Shown here in pieces: positions 5,821 to 12,508 of a stretch of 12,508 nt of DNA (position 1 is its first letter; each line of letters starts with the position of its first letter). Below the pieces are notes generated by a model that was not told where the DNA came from, ran no database searches, and saw only the letters and a list, made by a program, of their open reading frames with translations. The DNA lies in the NCBI GenBank assembly GCA_038227745.1, contig JBBRPS010000245.1, forward strand, positions 1 through 12,508, written 5' to 3'. The stretch is from DASPXY01 sp038227745 (GTDB lineage Bacteria; Planctomycetota; Planctomycetia; Gemmatales; Gemmataceae). The translations under genes were made by a program, and so were the position numbers.

Positions 5821-7485
5821 TCAATAGGCCCCGGCATTCCGCTGCGCGCGCGGGTCGCCGGCCGCCTCGATGACGCCTGTCGCGGCGTCGATCTTGACCA
5901 CGACCGGCCGGCCCCACGCCGCCTTGAGCAGCGTCACCCGCGCCCCGCGGCCGCGCAGGTCCTCGATTGTCTCCTTGCCCAGGCGCGGATCGAGCAGCAG
6001 GCTGCCCAGGACCGGCGGCGCCTGACGGAACGAGGACAGGTGGTGCATCGTGCCGAAGCGCGGCGCCGTGACGGCCTCCGCGGGGCTCATGCCGAAGTCG
6101 AGGCAGTTGACGGTCAGCTGCAACAGGGCCTGGTCCTGCTGGTCGCCGCCGGCGCAGCTGAGGCCCAGCACAGGCCGGCCCTCCTTGAGCACCAGCCCCG
6201 GCGTGAGGGTGATCCGCGGCCGCTTGCCCGGCTCGATGCAGTTGGGATGGCCTTCCCAGATATTGAAACTCTGCAAGCGCGCGCTGAGCCAGACGCCCGT
6301 CTCGCCGGCCAGGGCGCCGTTGAAGCCGCTCGGCGTCGCCGCCACGAGGTTCCCCGCGCGGTCCGCGACCACGCAGGTCGTCGTGTCGCGGTTCGGCGCC
6401 CCAGGGCCGCGCGGCAGCTTCGCCTTGTCGAGCAGCGCTTTCATGCCGCGCGGATCGCCGGGCCGGACCTCCAGCGAGGCGCGCCTGCGGTCGATGAGCG
6501 GTCGGCGCAGGTCGGCGTACTGGCGCGACAGCAGTTGCGGCAGCGGCACGTCGGCGAACAGAGGGTCGGCGTAGTAGACGTCGCGGTCGGCGAGGGTCAG
6601 TTTCAGCGCCTCCGCCATGACGTGAATCGTGTCCGGGCGGTTCTGCCCCAGCGCCTTGAGGTCGAAGCCTTCGAGGAGGCGCAGGGCCTGCAGCAGGTAC
6701 GGCCCCTGCGTCCACGGGCCGCACTTGTAGACCGTGTGGCCGCGGTAATCGACCGAGACCGGCTCCTCGACGCGGGTGACGTGCGTGGCGAGATCTGAGT
6801 AGCGAAGAAGGCCGCCGTTCGCCCGGCTCCAGGCGTCGATCTCACGGGCGATGGGGCCGCGATAGAAGCAGTCGGCGGCGAGGCGCAGCCCGCGCCGCCG
6901 GTCGTCGGGCGAGGCTTTCTCCGCCTCGATCAGCCGCCGCAGCGTACGGGCGTAGTCGGCGTGCCAGGGCTTCGCGTTCCTGTCCAGCAGGCGCAAGGTC
7001 GGTGCGGCGACCTCGGCGAATGTCCTGGTTCCGTGGCGGTCGAGGAGGGTCAGGCAGGCGTCGAGCATCCCCGGCACCGCGGCGGGCTCGGGGCCCTTGG
7101 CGGGGATGCCGCCCTTCTTCGCGAAGTATTCGCGTGTCGCCAGGCGCGGCGCCGTCCCCAGGCCGCAGAGCACCTCGACGACCTTGCGGCGGGCGTCGTA
7201 GACGAGGATGGGCATCTCGCCGCCGAGGGCCACCTTGCCGCTGTCGGTGACGGTCATGACCAGGGTGGCGGTCACGGCGGCGTCGGCCGCGTTGCCGCCG
7301 CTCTTGAGCACGGCGAGGCCGGCATCGACCGCTTCCTGTCCACCGGCCGCGACGGCGCCGTTCTTGCCGGACGCCTTCCAGGTGCCGGTCGGCGCCGGCT
7401 GCGCCGCGACCGGGTGGGGCGGCAGGAAGCCGACGGCGGAGAGGGCAGCCGCGAGGAGGCAGGCGGGAAGCAGGAGGCGGGGCAT
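5821..7485 (-). CDS. Exported gamma-glutamyltranspeptidase family protein
   Basis: An Ntn-hydrolase of 554 residues, near the usual length (about 550-590). The family is made as a precursor that cuts itself before a catalytic Thr; the mature enzyme removes gamma-glutamyl groups from glutathione and similar compounds. Visible: signal peptide (MPRLLLPACLLAAALSAVGF, cleavage near VAA-QP at about 28); N-terminal GGT signature with GGNAADAAV (63-71); the processing and catalytic motif NRDTTTCVVADRAGNLVAATPSG with likely nucleophile Thr368; CAGGDQQDQ (444-452) in place of the usual SSPGG stretch; and DFGMSPAEAVTAPRF (463-477). Substrate-binding Arg, normally in a REMAP-like motif, is absent: the equivalent stretch reads CGLGTAPRLA (107-116). 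Processing therefore looks possible but specificity may differ; a cephalosporin-acylase-like or other gamma-glutamyl hydrolase is an alternative. The Shine-Dalgarno is weak, and the start is chosen by the signal peptide. It is transcribed alone toward the palindromic region. Confidence 0.9.
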   Translation of the reverse strand: MPRLLLPACLLAAALSAVGFLPPHPVAAQPAPTGTWKASGKNGAVAAGGQEAVDAGLAVLKSGGNAADAAVTATLVMTVTDSGKVALGGEMPILVYDARRKVVEVLCGLGTAPRLATREYFAKKGGIPAKGPEPAAVPGMLDACLTLLDRHGTRTFAEVAAPTLRLLDRNAKPWHADYARTLRRLIEAEKASPDDRRRGLRLAADCFYRGPIAREIDAWSRANGGLLRYSDLATHVTRVEEPVSVDYRGHTVYKCGPWTQGPYLLQALRLLEGFDLKALGQNRPDTIHVMAEALKLTLADRDVYYADPLFADVPLPQLLSRQYADLRRPLIDRRRASLEVRPGDPRGMKALLDKAKLPRGPGAPNRDTTTCVVADRAGNLVAATPSGFNGALAGETGVWLSARLQSFNIWEGHPNCIEPGKRPRITLTPGLVLKEGRPVLGLSCAGGDQQDQALLQLTVNCLDFGMSPAEAVTAPRFGTMHHLSSFRQAPPVLGSLLLDPRLGKETIEDLRGRGARVTLLKAAWGRPVVVKIDAATGVIEAAGDPRAQRNAGAY

Positions 7486-7520
7486 GGGGAGACTCGTGGG
7501 GCGAGGGTTACGGGAAAGCG

Positions 7521-7540
7521 CGGGAGTCCGCAGACTCCCG
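7521..7540 (-). terminator. Hairpin between the Rpn-type pseudogene and the ggt gene
   Basis: CGGGAGTC (7521-7528), loop CGCA and GACTCCCG (7533-7540) make a perfect 8-bp stem 41 bases beyond the pseudogene stop. There is no T-run, only CGCTTTCCCG on the minus strand. It overlaps the predicted start of the ggt transcript (near 7536), so it could alternatively be a 5' leader stem of ggt. Confidence 0.4.
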
Positions 7541-7542
7541 CC

Positions 7543-7571
7543 GTTGTAGCATTCCCCGGGCAGAGCGGCAA
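7543..7571 (-). promoter_or_regulatory. Sigma-70-like promoter for the gamma-glutamyltranspeptidase gene
   Basis: On the minus strand TTGCCG (7566-7571), a 17-base spacer and TACAAC (7543-7548) match the housekeeping promoter pattern. Transcription would start near 7536, giving a leader of about 50 bases before the ATG at 7485. This supports ggt being its own unit rather than co-transcribed with the broken gene upstream. Confidence 0.45.
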
Positions 7572-7581
7572 AGGGCCCGGC

Positions 7582-8497
7582 TCACGGTGCCCAGAGCCGT
7601 CGCAATTCCCCCAGCGTTGTCGTGGTCCTGAGCGCCCGCAGGACCGCCCGAAGAACCTCGACGTCCTGAATGGTGCGCAGTTCTTCCAGGAACTGGAGGC
7701 CTGCGCTGCCGAACTTCAGCTCCAGGCCCACTTCAATGCCCGCCAGCAATTCCTCGGTGCGGGCGAGCCGCTCAAAGCTCGTCATGAAAGGCATGGTTCT
7801 CTCCTCCTCATAACGGTAAATCTCGTCCCGGAAGAGGGCCTGTACCGCCGGCGGCAGGTCCATGATCCAGTCGATGAACCGGAACAGCTGGCGCACGTCC
7901 TGCGCACTGAGGCCGCGTTCGTACAGCCCCTTCACCAGCCGCACCTTTCCAGCCCTGCCGGCCCACGGGATCCTGTCGCGTCTCCAGAGTTTTCAGGTGA
8001 GCCAGGACCACCGTGGCGAACGGGTTCGGGTTCGCCTCCAGGGATTGCCAATGCGGCGCGAAGTCGAGCAGCTTGACGGACGGGAACTCGATGCCGGCGC
8101 GGAAGCCCCACCGCGTGTATCCGTAATGATCCGGCCGCCAGTTCGGGTCGTCGTCCGCCAGGACCGCCAGGCTGATCACTTCCCTATCATACCGATCGAA
8201 CAGCCGGTAGTTGTAGACGTACATGCGCTTGGCGAACTTGCCCTCGCGCCACGTCTGGATCTCGACGTGAATCAGCAGCCAGCTCTCCGCGCCGCTCTTG
8301 AGCCAGACCTTGACCAGCTTGTCCACGTAACGCCGGCCCACTTCCGCCTCGCGGACGATCTGCTGCAGCTCCTTGTCGAGCATCTCGTAACCCCGGCCCC
8401 AGTCGATATCGGCGTGGGCCTGAGGGAAGAAGAACGCCAGGAACGGCTCGAAGTAGAGGTCCAGTGCCTCCTTCCACGGACTATCGTAGTCGGTCAC
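7582..8497 (-). pseudogene. Frameshifted Rpn-family (PD-(D/E)XK) nuclease/transposase-type gene
   Basis: The two frames together encode one protein of about 304 residues, the normal size for this family of recombination-promoting nuclease / putative transposase proteins. The N-terminal part (8497 to about 7945) starts at GTG with AGGAGG seven bases upstream and carries ALDLYFEPFLAFFFPQAHAD, the nuclease core WLLIHVEIQ (Glu-X-Gln of the PD-(D/E)XK fold, residues 73-81) and YVYNYRLFDRY. It runs correctly to TRQDPVGRQGWKG (173-185). The family text then continues in another frame from 7944 (RLVKGLYERGLSAQDVRQLFRFIDWIMDLP) to the stop at 7582. One extra G in TGGAAAGGTGCGG (C7944/C7945 on the plus strand) explains it. 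Left unrepaired, the first frame runs on into unrelated sequence in the 7.8-kb region. Both halves keep family sequence, so the break is recent, a sequencing error, or tolerated. No terminal repeats are visible. Confidence 0.85.
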
Positions 8498-8555
8498 CGG
8501 GTTTCCTCCTCGCCAGCAAGGCGTCGCCGGAATTGCCTCGGGAAGCGCACGGAAC

Positions 8556-8592
8556 GACGCCAGTCCCCCGCGGCCACGGCGGGACTGGCGTC
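8556..8592 (-). terminator. GC-rich hairpin after the duplicated-motif gene
   Basis: GACGCCAGTCCC (8556-8567) pairs perfectly with GGGACTGGCGTC (8581-8592), with a 13-base loop, 40 bases beyond the stop of the gene ending at 8632 and upstream of the Rpn-type gene. There is no T-run on the minus strand, so it is a probable 3'-end stem rather than a textbook intrinsic terminator. Confidence 0.5.
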
Positions 8593-8631
8593 ACTCTTCG
8601 GGCGGGTGCTGTCAACGCATCAGAAGTTCCC

Positions 8632-10014
8632 TCAGCGCGGGGCAGGGTAGACGACAAAGCTGCGGCCGCCCTCGTGGACGATCGCGCAGCCCAGCGCCCG
8701 CACCGCCGCCTCACCCTGGGCCATCAACCGGCCGAGGCGCGTGACTTCGACGCGCACCGCGCCGGCGCCGTTCAGCACGCGGACCGTCTCGCGCAGCCAG
8801 TCGCTCAGGTCGGACGGGTCCGCCGCGACGGCCGCCTTCTCGGACTTCTCCTCGGTCAGCACCAGGTCGCGGCACGGCACCTCGACCTGGAGGCTCGGCG
8901 GCTCCGTCTGCGGGAACAGGCCGCCGCACGGCGTGACGCCGGACTGCTCCTCACAGTCGTTCTCCCTGGTCCGCACTACTTGCCGGACGAGCACGAGTTC
9001 CGACATGGGCGGCTCGGCGGTCTCGGCGAGGAGGCGGTTGAAAGCGGGGACGACATTCGGATCGACGGGCGGCAGCGTCGGCAGCAGGGCGATGGTAGGC
9101 TCGACGCCCCCACGCGACGGCGTGGGGCGGGCCTCGCTCCGGCTCTGCGGCATACCGCTCTCGGTGGACGGTTTGCTTTTCCGAGAGTCCATCACCGCCA
9201 GGCGCCTGATCGCCAGCCGGCCGTAACGGCACTCCGGGCAGATGAGGTGCGCCCCCTCGTAGCAGTTGCGGGCCATCTCCGGGTCGCCGTTGCGGCGGCA
9301 GCGCTCGCCGATGCGGTACAGCGTGTGTGCGGCGGTCAGCTTGTACAGATCCTCCGTCGTCTCGTGGAACAATCCGGAGGGCATGCAAGGGCAGGCGAAG
9401 GGTGCTTCTTCCTCGGTCTTAGTCTCCTGTGCCTCAAGCCGCTTGATCTCCTGGTCCATGCGTGCCTTCAGCGCTTCCGGCGATTCCAGGCGGCCGGTCC
9501 GGGGGAGACGGGGCACGGAGAGCTGAATGTTATAATCCTCCTCCTTCGGCTGCGCTTCCTTCGCCGGCTCCTGCTCCTCGCCGATCGGTTCGTCCTTCAC
9601 GGCGTCGCGCAGCGCCTCCAGCCGGCGCAGGCGCCCCTCCGCCTGGCGGGCGTAGTCGCTCGCCAGGCAGATCAGCCGCGTCTCCTCGTAGCAATTCTGC
9701 GCCATGTGGTAATCGCCGTTGCGCCGGCACTGCTCGCCGATCAGGTACATCCGCCGGGCGTGCTGGTGCTGCCGCGGATCGACTCCCTCCGGCGCGGCCG
9801 CACTGCCACGCCGCGACACCGACTCGGACAGCTGCGAGGTTGTGGCGTCTGGCGGCTCGCACGGCTGGCGCGTGTCCAGCTCGCCGGGAGTGTTCTCCTC
9901 GGAGAGTTCCTCCCGGGTCGGAGCCGGGCCTTCCGGCGCGGCGTGCGCGAGGGCGGCCCAGCCCGGGCAGAGCAGGGCCGCGGTCAACAAGACGCTGGCG
10001 AAGCGGTGCGACAT
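8632..10014 (-). CDS. Exported protein of unknown function with a duplicated TPR-like motif
   Basis: 460 residues; I cannot assign a function. A signal peptide (MSHRFASVLLTAALLCPGWA, cleavage near AHA-AP at about 25) indicates export. Two copies of a roughly 50-residue unit, 143 residues apart, read IGEQCRRNGDYHMAQNCYEE (92-111) and IGERCRRNGDPEMARNCYEG (235-254). Each continues with a LIC...Y...A...RL segment; the helical pattern resembles a single TPR. Similar units occur, as I recall, in other planctomycete proteins. Linkers (136-225 and 279-400) are charged or Pro-rich and probably flexible. The C-terminus (about 401-458, SDWLRETVRVLNGAGAVRVE... to FVVYP) looks like a small alpha/beta domain. 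Cys pairs occur at 208-210 (CPC) and 260-262. ATG 10014 is chosen over a far longer open frame because GGAGGG lies eight bases upstream and the signal peptide begins here. A hairpin sits directly before it. A structural or protein-binding role outside the cytoplasm is a guess. Confidence 0.82.
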   Translation of the reverse strand: MSHRFASVLLTAALLCPGWAALAHAAPEGPAPTREELSEENTPGELDTRQPCEPPDATTSQLSESVSRRGSAAAPEGVDPRQHQHARRMYLIGEQCRRNGDYHMAQNCYEETRLICLASDYARQAEGRLRRLEALRDAVKDEPIGEEQEPAKEAQPKEEDYNIQLSVPRLPRTGRLESPEALKARMDQEIKRLEAQETKTEEEAPFACPCMPSGLFHETTEDLYKLTAAHTLYRIGERCRRNGDPEMARNCYEGAHLICPECRYGRLAIRRLAVMDSRKSKPSTESGMPQSRSEARPTPSRGGVEPTIALLPTLPPVDPNVVPAFNRLLAETAEPPMSELVLVRQVVRTRENDCEEQSGVTPCGGLFPQTEPPSLQVEVPCRDLVLTEEKSEKAAVAADPSDLSDWLRETVRVLNGAGAVRVEVTRLGRLMAQGEAAVRALGCAIVHEGGRSFVVYPAPR

Positions 10015-10040
10015 GAACGATTCCCTCCGTTCCTGAAGAA

Positions 10041-10072
10041 AGGGCGTGGCCTGGGTCGGCAGGCCCCGCCCT
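10041..10072 (-). terminator. Hairpin with pyrimidine tail between the methyltransferase gene and the next gene
   Basis: AGGGCGTGGCCT (10041-10052) and AGGCCCCGCCCT (10061-10072) form a 12-bp stem with one mismatch and an 8-base loop. On the minus strand the stem is followed by TTCTTC, the closest thing in the window to an intrinsic terminator. It lies 40 bases after the methyltransferase stop and 18 bases before GGAGGG of the next gene. It either ends the methyltransferase transcript or acts as a leader stem controlling the gene starting at 10014. Confidence 0.5.
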
Positions 10073-10112
10073 GTGTGACGAATCCCTGTCCCATAGCCCG
10101 CCCGGCGGGCGG

Positions 10113-10754
10113 CTACGGCGCGAAGCGAAAGTGACGGGCGACGGCCGGCGGCACGTTGAGGAAGACCCACTGCTCGCGGAACTGGTGGGCGGCGATCTCC
10201 CGCCCCAGCAGCCCGTCGAGCACGCGCAGCCTCTCGCGTTCGTCGCCCCTCATGAGGAGCATCTTGAGCTGGCGGATCTTGAGGTACTCGAAGTACGACA
10301 GTACGCCCCCCGGCCGCAGCAGCCGCCGGTAGGCGCCGAAGATGTCGCGCACCAGGGCCACCGCGAAGTTGTTCAGCGGCAGGCCGGAGATCATGTAGTC
10401 GTACACGCCCTCGCCCTCCACTTCTTGGAGCGGGGCGTGGATCAGCCGCGCCTGGCCGCGCCGGGCCTGGAACAGCGGCTCTTCCTCGAAACGTCGCTTC
10501 AGCAGAGCGACGAAGTCCGCATTGATCTCGACGATGTCGAGTCGGTCGCCGGGCTTCATCTGCCGCACGATCTCGGCGGTGACGGCGCCGGTGCCGGGGC
10601 CGACTTCGAGGACGCGGGCCGGGCCGCTGCGCCTGCGGAGCTGCGACACCAGGGCACGGGCCAGTCCACGGCTGCTCGGCAGGATCGACCCGGTGGTGTG
10701 GTACTGCCGGCGGAACTGCTGGAAGAACTCGCGGCACTCGGTCCAGTAGCGCAT
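10113..10754 (-). CDS. SAM-dependent methyltransferase, phospholipid N-methyltransferase-like
   Basis: A 213-residue class I methyltransferase, probably cytoplasmic or at the membrane face. Visible: an N-terminal segment FFQQFRRQYHTTGSILPSSR (10-29), like the start of PmtA-type phosphatidylethanolamine N-methyltransferases and of KsgA-like enzymes (the TG.I.PSS pattern); motif I VLEVGPGTG (48-56), which binds SAM; the acidic residue Glu76 in DIVEINADF; ISGLPLNNF (122-130) at the catalytic-loop position, matching the S-L-P-L-F/N-N-F pattern of PmtA; and LLRPGGVLSYFEY (145-157). No signal peptide is present. Length fits PmtA (about 200-220). The substrate is inferred: phosphatidylethanolamine is the best guess, but another lipid or small molecule is possible. 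The Shine-Dalgarno is weak (GAGG five bases upstream). A promoter-like sequence lies before it, downstream of the long palindrome, so it is probably transcribed independently of the WD40 gene. A GC stem with a bulge overlaps its stop (10094-10115). Confidence 0.85.
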   Translation of the reverse strand: MRYWTECREFFQQFRRQYHTTGSILPSSRGLARALVSQLRRRSGPARVLEVGPGTGAVTAEIVRQMKPGDRLDIVEINADFVALLKRRFEEEPLFQARRGQARLIHAPLQEVEGEGVYDYMISGLPLNNFAVALVRDIFGAYRRLLRPGGVLSYFEYLKIRQLKMLLMRGDERERLRVLDGLLGREIAAHQFREQWVFLNVPPAVARHFRFAP

Positions 10755-10796
10755 CCGGGCCTCGGCGGGGAGAGGTGTGCGTCAGGTTGTGACGGC

Positions 10797-10824
10797 AGCA
10801 TACCGTTTTTTCGCCCGGGGACAA
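10797..10824 (-). promoter_or_regulatory. Sigma-70-like promoter for the methyltransferase gene
   Basis: On the minus strand TTGTCC (10819-10824), a 16-base spacer containing an A-run and TATGCT (10797-10802) form a reasonable promoter. Transcription would start near 10790, about 36 bases before the ATG at 10754. It lies just downstream of the long palindrome. Confidence 0.42.
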
Positions 10825-10831
10825 CCGGAAC

Positions 10832-10897
10832 CTCGTGGGGGCAAGCTGCCAGCTTGTCCCTCTTCACAGGGACAAGCTGGCAGCTTGTCCCCACGAG
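10832..10897. repeat. Palindromic element with 30-bp arms
   Basis: The left arm 10832-10861 and right arm 10868-10897 pair over 30 positions with a single non-Watson-Crick position (G10841 against T10888, a G-U pair in RNA) and loop CTTCAC. Each arm is itself nearly palindromic: CAAGCTG-C-CAGCTTG on the left and CAAGCTG-G-CAGCTTG on the right, so several folds are possible. It begins 16 bases beyond the WD40 gene stop and could be its transcript end, but it has no T-run. It is unrelated in sequence to the 5641-5701 repeat. I recall similar text in planctomycete intergenic DNA; no second copy is in the window. Confidence 0.85.
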
Positions 10898-10913
10898 TCG
10901 CGGCCGGGATCGT

Positions 10914-12508
10914 TCAATGCTCGCGCCGCGCCAGCCGCTCCAGGCTCGCCCGCGCCTCCAGGCCCAGCCGCGCCGCCGGGGCCTCCCGCGCGTGCGCCTC
11001 GAACACCGGCCGCACCGCCGCCGTGCCGATACGCTCCAGCACCTCGAACGCCCGCAGCGCCTGCAGGTTCGCCGCGGACAGCGTCGCCGTGTCCAGCCGG
11101 TCGAGCAGCATCCGCACGCGCTGCCGCACCTCCAGCGACGGAGCCTCGATCAACTTCCTGCGCAGCAGCGGCTCGGCCAGCTCGCCCAGCCGCGCCAGCT
11201 CGCTGGTGGCCCGGTCGCGCACACGGTAGCGGGAGTGGTCGAGGTCGCGCACGATCTCCGCCTGCCGCTCCGGCGACAGGACCGGCAGCGGCCGCAGCCG
11301 GCCCGTGAGGAACGGCACGGCCTGCTCCGGCGCCGCCAGCAGGGCGCGGATCGCCCGGTCGGCCCGGCAAGCGTCCTCGGCACTCAGGTCGGCCCACAGT
11401 TCTTCCAGCCGCGCCTGCGTCAGCCCGGGCGCCGCCCCCTCCGCGGTATGGACGTCCCACAGCAGCACGGTGCTGTCCTTGCTGCCCGACGCCAGCGTCC
11501 GGCCGTCCGGCGAAAAGGCCAGCGCGTGGACGCCGCCGGCGTGCCCCGGCAGGCAGCGCCGCTCCTTGCGCGTCGCCACCTCCCACAGGCGCAGGCCACG
11601 GCCGGCGCAGCCCACGGCCAGCGTCCGGCCGTCGGGCGCGAAGGCCAGGTGGTACAGCCGGGCGTCGCCCACGGCGATGCGGCCGACCTCCTTGCCCGTC
11701 GCCGCCTCCCACAGCCACACGCCCTCCCAGTCGCCGGCGCCCGCGGCCAGCAGCCGCCCGTCCGGGCTGAACGCGACGGTGCGGATCGTGTCCTCATGCT
11801 TGCCGAAGGTGCGCACCTCCTTGCCGCCGGCCAGGTCCCACAGTCGCACCGAGCGATCCAGGCTGCCCGACGCCAGCCGGGCGCCGTCCGGCGAGAACGC
11901 CAGCGAGGTGATGCGGCCCTCGTGCCCCACCAGCCGCCGCCGTTCCGCCCCCGAAGTTACGTCCCACACGACCAGCAGCCCCTCGTCGAGTCCCGCGGCC
12001 AGCAGCGTGCCGTCCCGCGAGAAAGCGACCGCGCTGACCCGGCGGTCCGACGGGGCCTCCTCGCCCTTGCCGCGCGTCGGCCTGAGCTGGCGCACGCACG
12101 TGCCGCTGCCGGCGTCCCACAGGCGCACGAAGTCTTCCCGCTCACCGCCCGACGCCAGCAGGACCGACGATCCGCCGGAGCGCGTCCCGTCCGGGGCGAA
12201 CGCCAGGCAGTGGACCGTGTCGGCGTGACCTTCCAGCAGGCGTAGTTCCCTGCCGGTCGCCGGCTCCCACACGCGGATGGCGGTGTCCTGCCCCTGGCGG
12301 TCGCCGCCCGCCGAGGCGAGCAGGCCGCCGTCGGGCGCGAAGGCCACGGCGTGGACGTGGCCGCGGTGGCCGCACTGCGGCCGCAGGTCCCGGCCGCTCG
12401 CCACCTCCCAGAGGTGCAGCGTCTCGGCGTCGGCGCCGGCGAGCGCGAGCGCCTTGCCGTCCGGCGAGAAGGCCAGGCCGTTCACCCAGCCCTGGTAGCC
12501 GCGCAGCG
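10914..12508 (-). CDS. WD40-repeat protein with C-terminal helical domain (5' end outside window)
   Basis: 530 codons are visible; the frame is open to the right edge (LRGYQGWVNGLAFSPDG at the border is mid-repeat), so the true N-terminus lies outside. At least eight WD40 units follow each other, each with AFSPDG or AFAPDG and a closing LWD/LWE or VWD/VWE, to about visible residue 352. They form one beta-propeller plus perhaps part of a second. The C-terminal 175 residues (from GLTQARLEELWADLSAEDAC) are helical: LDHSRYRVRDRATSELARLGELAEPLLRR resembles a HEAT-like repeat, and a second similar segment follows (RAFEVLERIGTAAVRP). I know this tail from Gemmata-type WD40 proteins, which are often fused to a sigma factor or protein kinase at the N-terminus; that part cannot be seen. 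A scaffold or protein-interaction role is likely. The upstream GTG at 12485 is inside a repeat and should not be taken as the start. Confidence 0.92.
   Translation of the reverse strand, partial: LRGYQGWVNGLAFSPDGKALALAGADAETLHLWEVASGRDLRPQCGHRGHVHAVAFAPDGGLLASAGGDRQGQDTAIRVWEPATGRELRLLEGHADTVHCLAFAPDGTRSGGSSVLLASGGEREDFVRLWDAGSGTCVRQLRPTRGKGEEAPSDRRVSAVAFSRDGTLLAAGLDEGLLVVWDVTSGAERRRLVGHEGRITSLAFSPDGARLASGSLDRSVRLWDLAGGKEVRTFGKHEDTIRTVAFSPDGRLLAAGAGDWEGVWLWEAATGKEVGRIAVGDARLYHLAFAPDGRTLAVGCAGRGLRLWEVATRKERRCLPGHAGGVHALAFSPDGRTLASGSKDSTVLLWDVHTAEGAAPGLTQARLEELWADLSAEDACRADRAIRALLAAPEQAVPFLTGRLRPLPVLSPERQAEIVRDLDHSRYRVRDRATSELARLGELAEPLLRRKLIEAPSLEVRQRVRMLLDRLDTATLSAANLQALRAFEVLERIGTAAVRPVFEAHAREAPAARLGLEARASLERLARREH

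Noticed and set aside
8464..10134. 556-codon plus-strand open frame
   Set aside because: Antisense to the exported duplicated-motif gene, crosses its terminator hairpin, and has low-complexity composition.
10015..10824. Longer version of the duplicated-motif protein starting near 10824
   Set aside because: The extension overlaps the methyltransferase gene in another frame, and the protein has a clear ribosome site and signal peptide at 10014.
10131..12245. 704-codon plus-strand open frame
   Set aside because: It lies antisense to the methyltransferase and WD40 genes, is low-complexity (Arg/Gln/Pro/Ala), crosses the palindrome, and has no signal or domain.
10113..12508. WD40 protein plus methyltransferase as a conflict or defence module
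   Set aside because: A palindrome and a separate promoter-like sequence lie between them, the methyltransferase looks lipid-type, and no nuclease, protease or toxin partner is nearby.

Overview
The window is very GC-rich DNA that looks planctomycete, most likely from the Gemmata/Gemmataceae side. Three things support this. It has a PSCyt1-DUF1549-LamG-DUF1553 secreted cytochrome protein, a combination typical of Planctomycetes. It has a WD40 protein with a C-terminal helical domain that I know mainly from Gemmata-type genomes. It also has intergenic palindromes whose chance translation (SPKRKRG-like) turns up often among planctomycete predicted proteins. No tool was run, so the taxonomy rests on recognition.

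Layout, left to right. (1) 1-39 is the end of a palindromic repeat, cut by the window edge. (2) 55-1317, minus: exported membrane-dipeptidase-type M19 peptidase. (3) 1318-1488: divergent promoter region. (4) 1489-4665, plus: PSCyt1/DUF1549/LamG/DUF1553 protein, the only plus-strand gene. (5) 4678-4986, minus: small CxxC protein. (6) 5199-5573, minus: cupin. (7) 5574-5820: an intergenic region almost filled by nested inverted repeats, including a full copy of the 1-39 repeat. (8) 5821-7485, minus: exported gamma-glutamyltranspeptidase-family enzyme. (9) 7582-8497, minus: Rpn/PD-(D/E)XK transposase-type gene broken by a one-base frameshift. (10) 8632-10014, minus: exported protein of unknown function with a duplicated TPR-like motif. 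(11) 10113-10754, minus: SAM methyltransferase resembling phospholipid N-methyltransferases. (12) 10832-10897: a second, unrelated long palindrome. (13) 10914-12508, minus: WD40 protein, running off the right edge.

Most genes look like independent units. Spacings on the minus strand run from about 96 to 247 bases, hairpins sit in most of the gaps, and promoter-like sequences can be placed before several genes. There is no tight operon. The one functional link I can suggest is between the gamma-glutamyltranspeptidase and the M19 dipeptidase. Both appear exported, and together they could take glutathione-type gamma-glutamyl peptides to free amino acids. They are not co-transcribed.

I found no convincing new multi-gene system. 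The most unusual material is the repeat content: a 105-base hairpin inside wider inverted repeats at 5590-5814, and a 30-bp-arm palindrome at 10832-10897. After these come the frameshifted Rpn gene and a hairpin with a pyrimidine tail directly ahead of the duplicated-motif gene.
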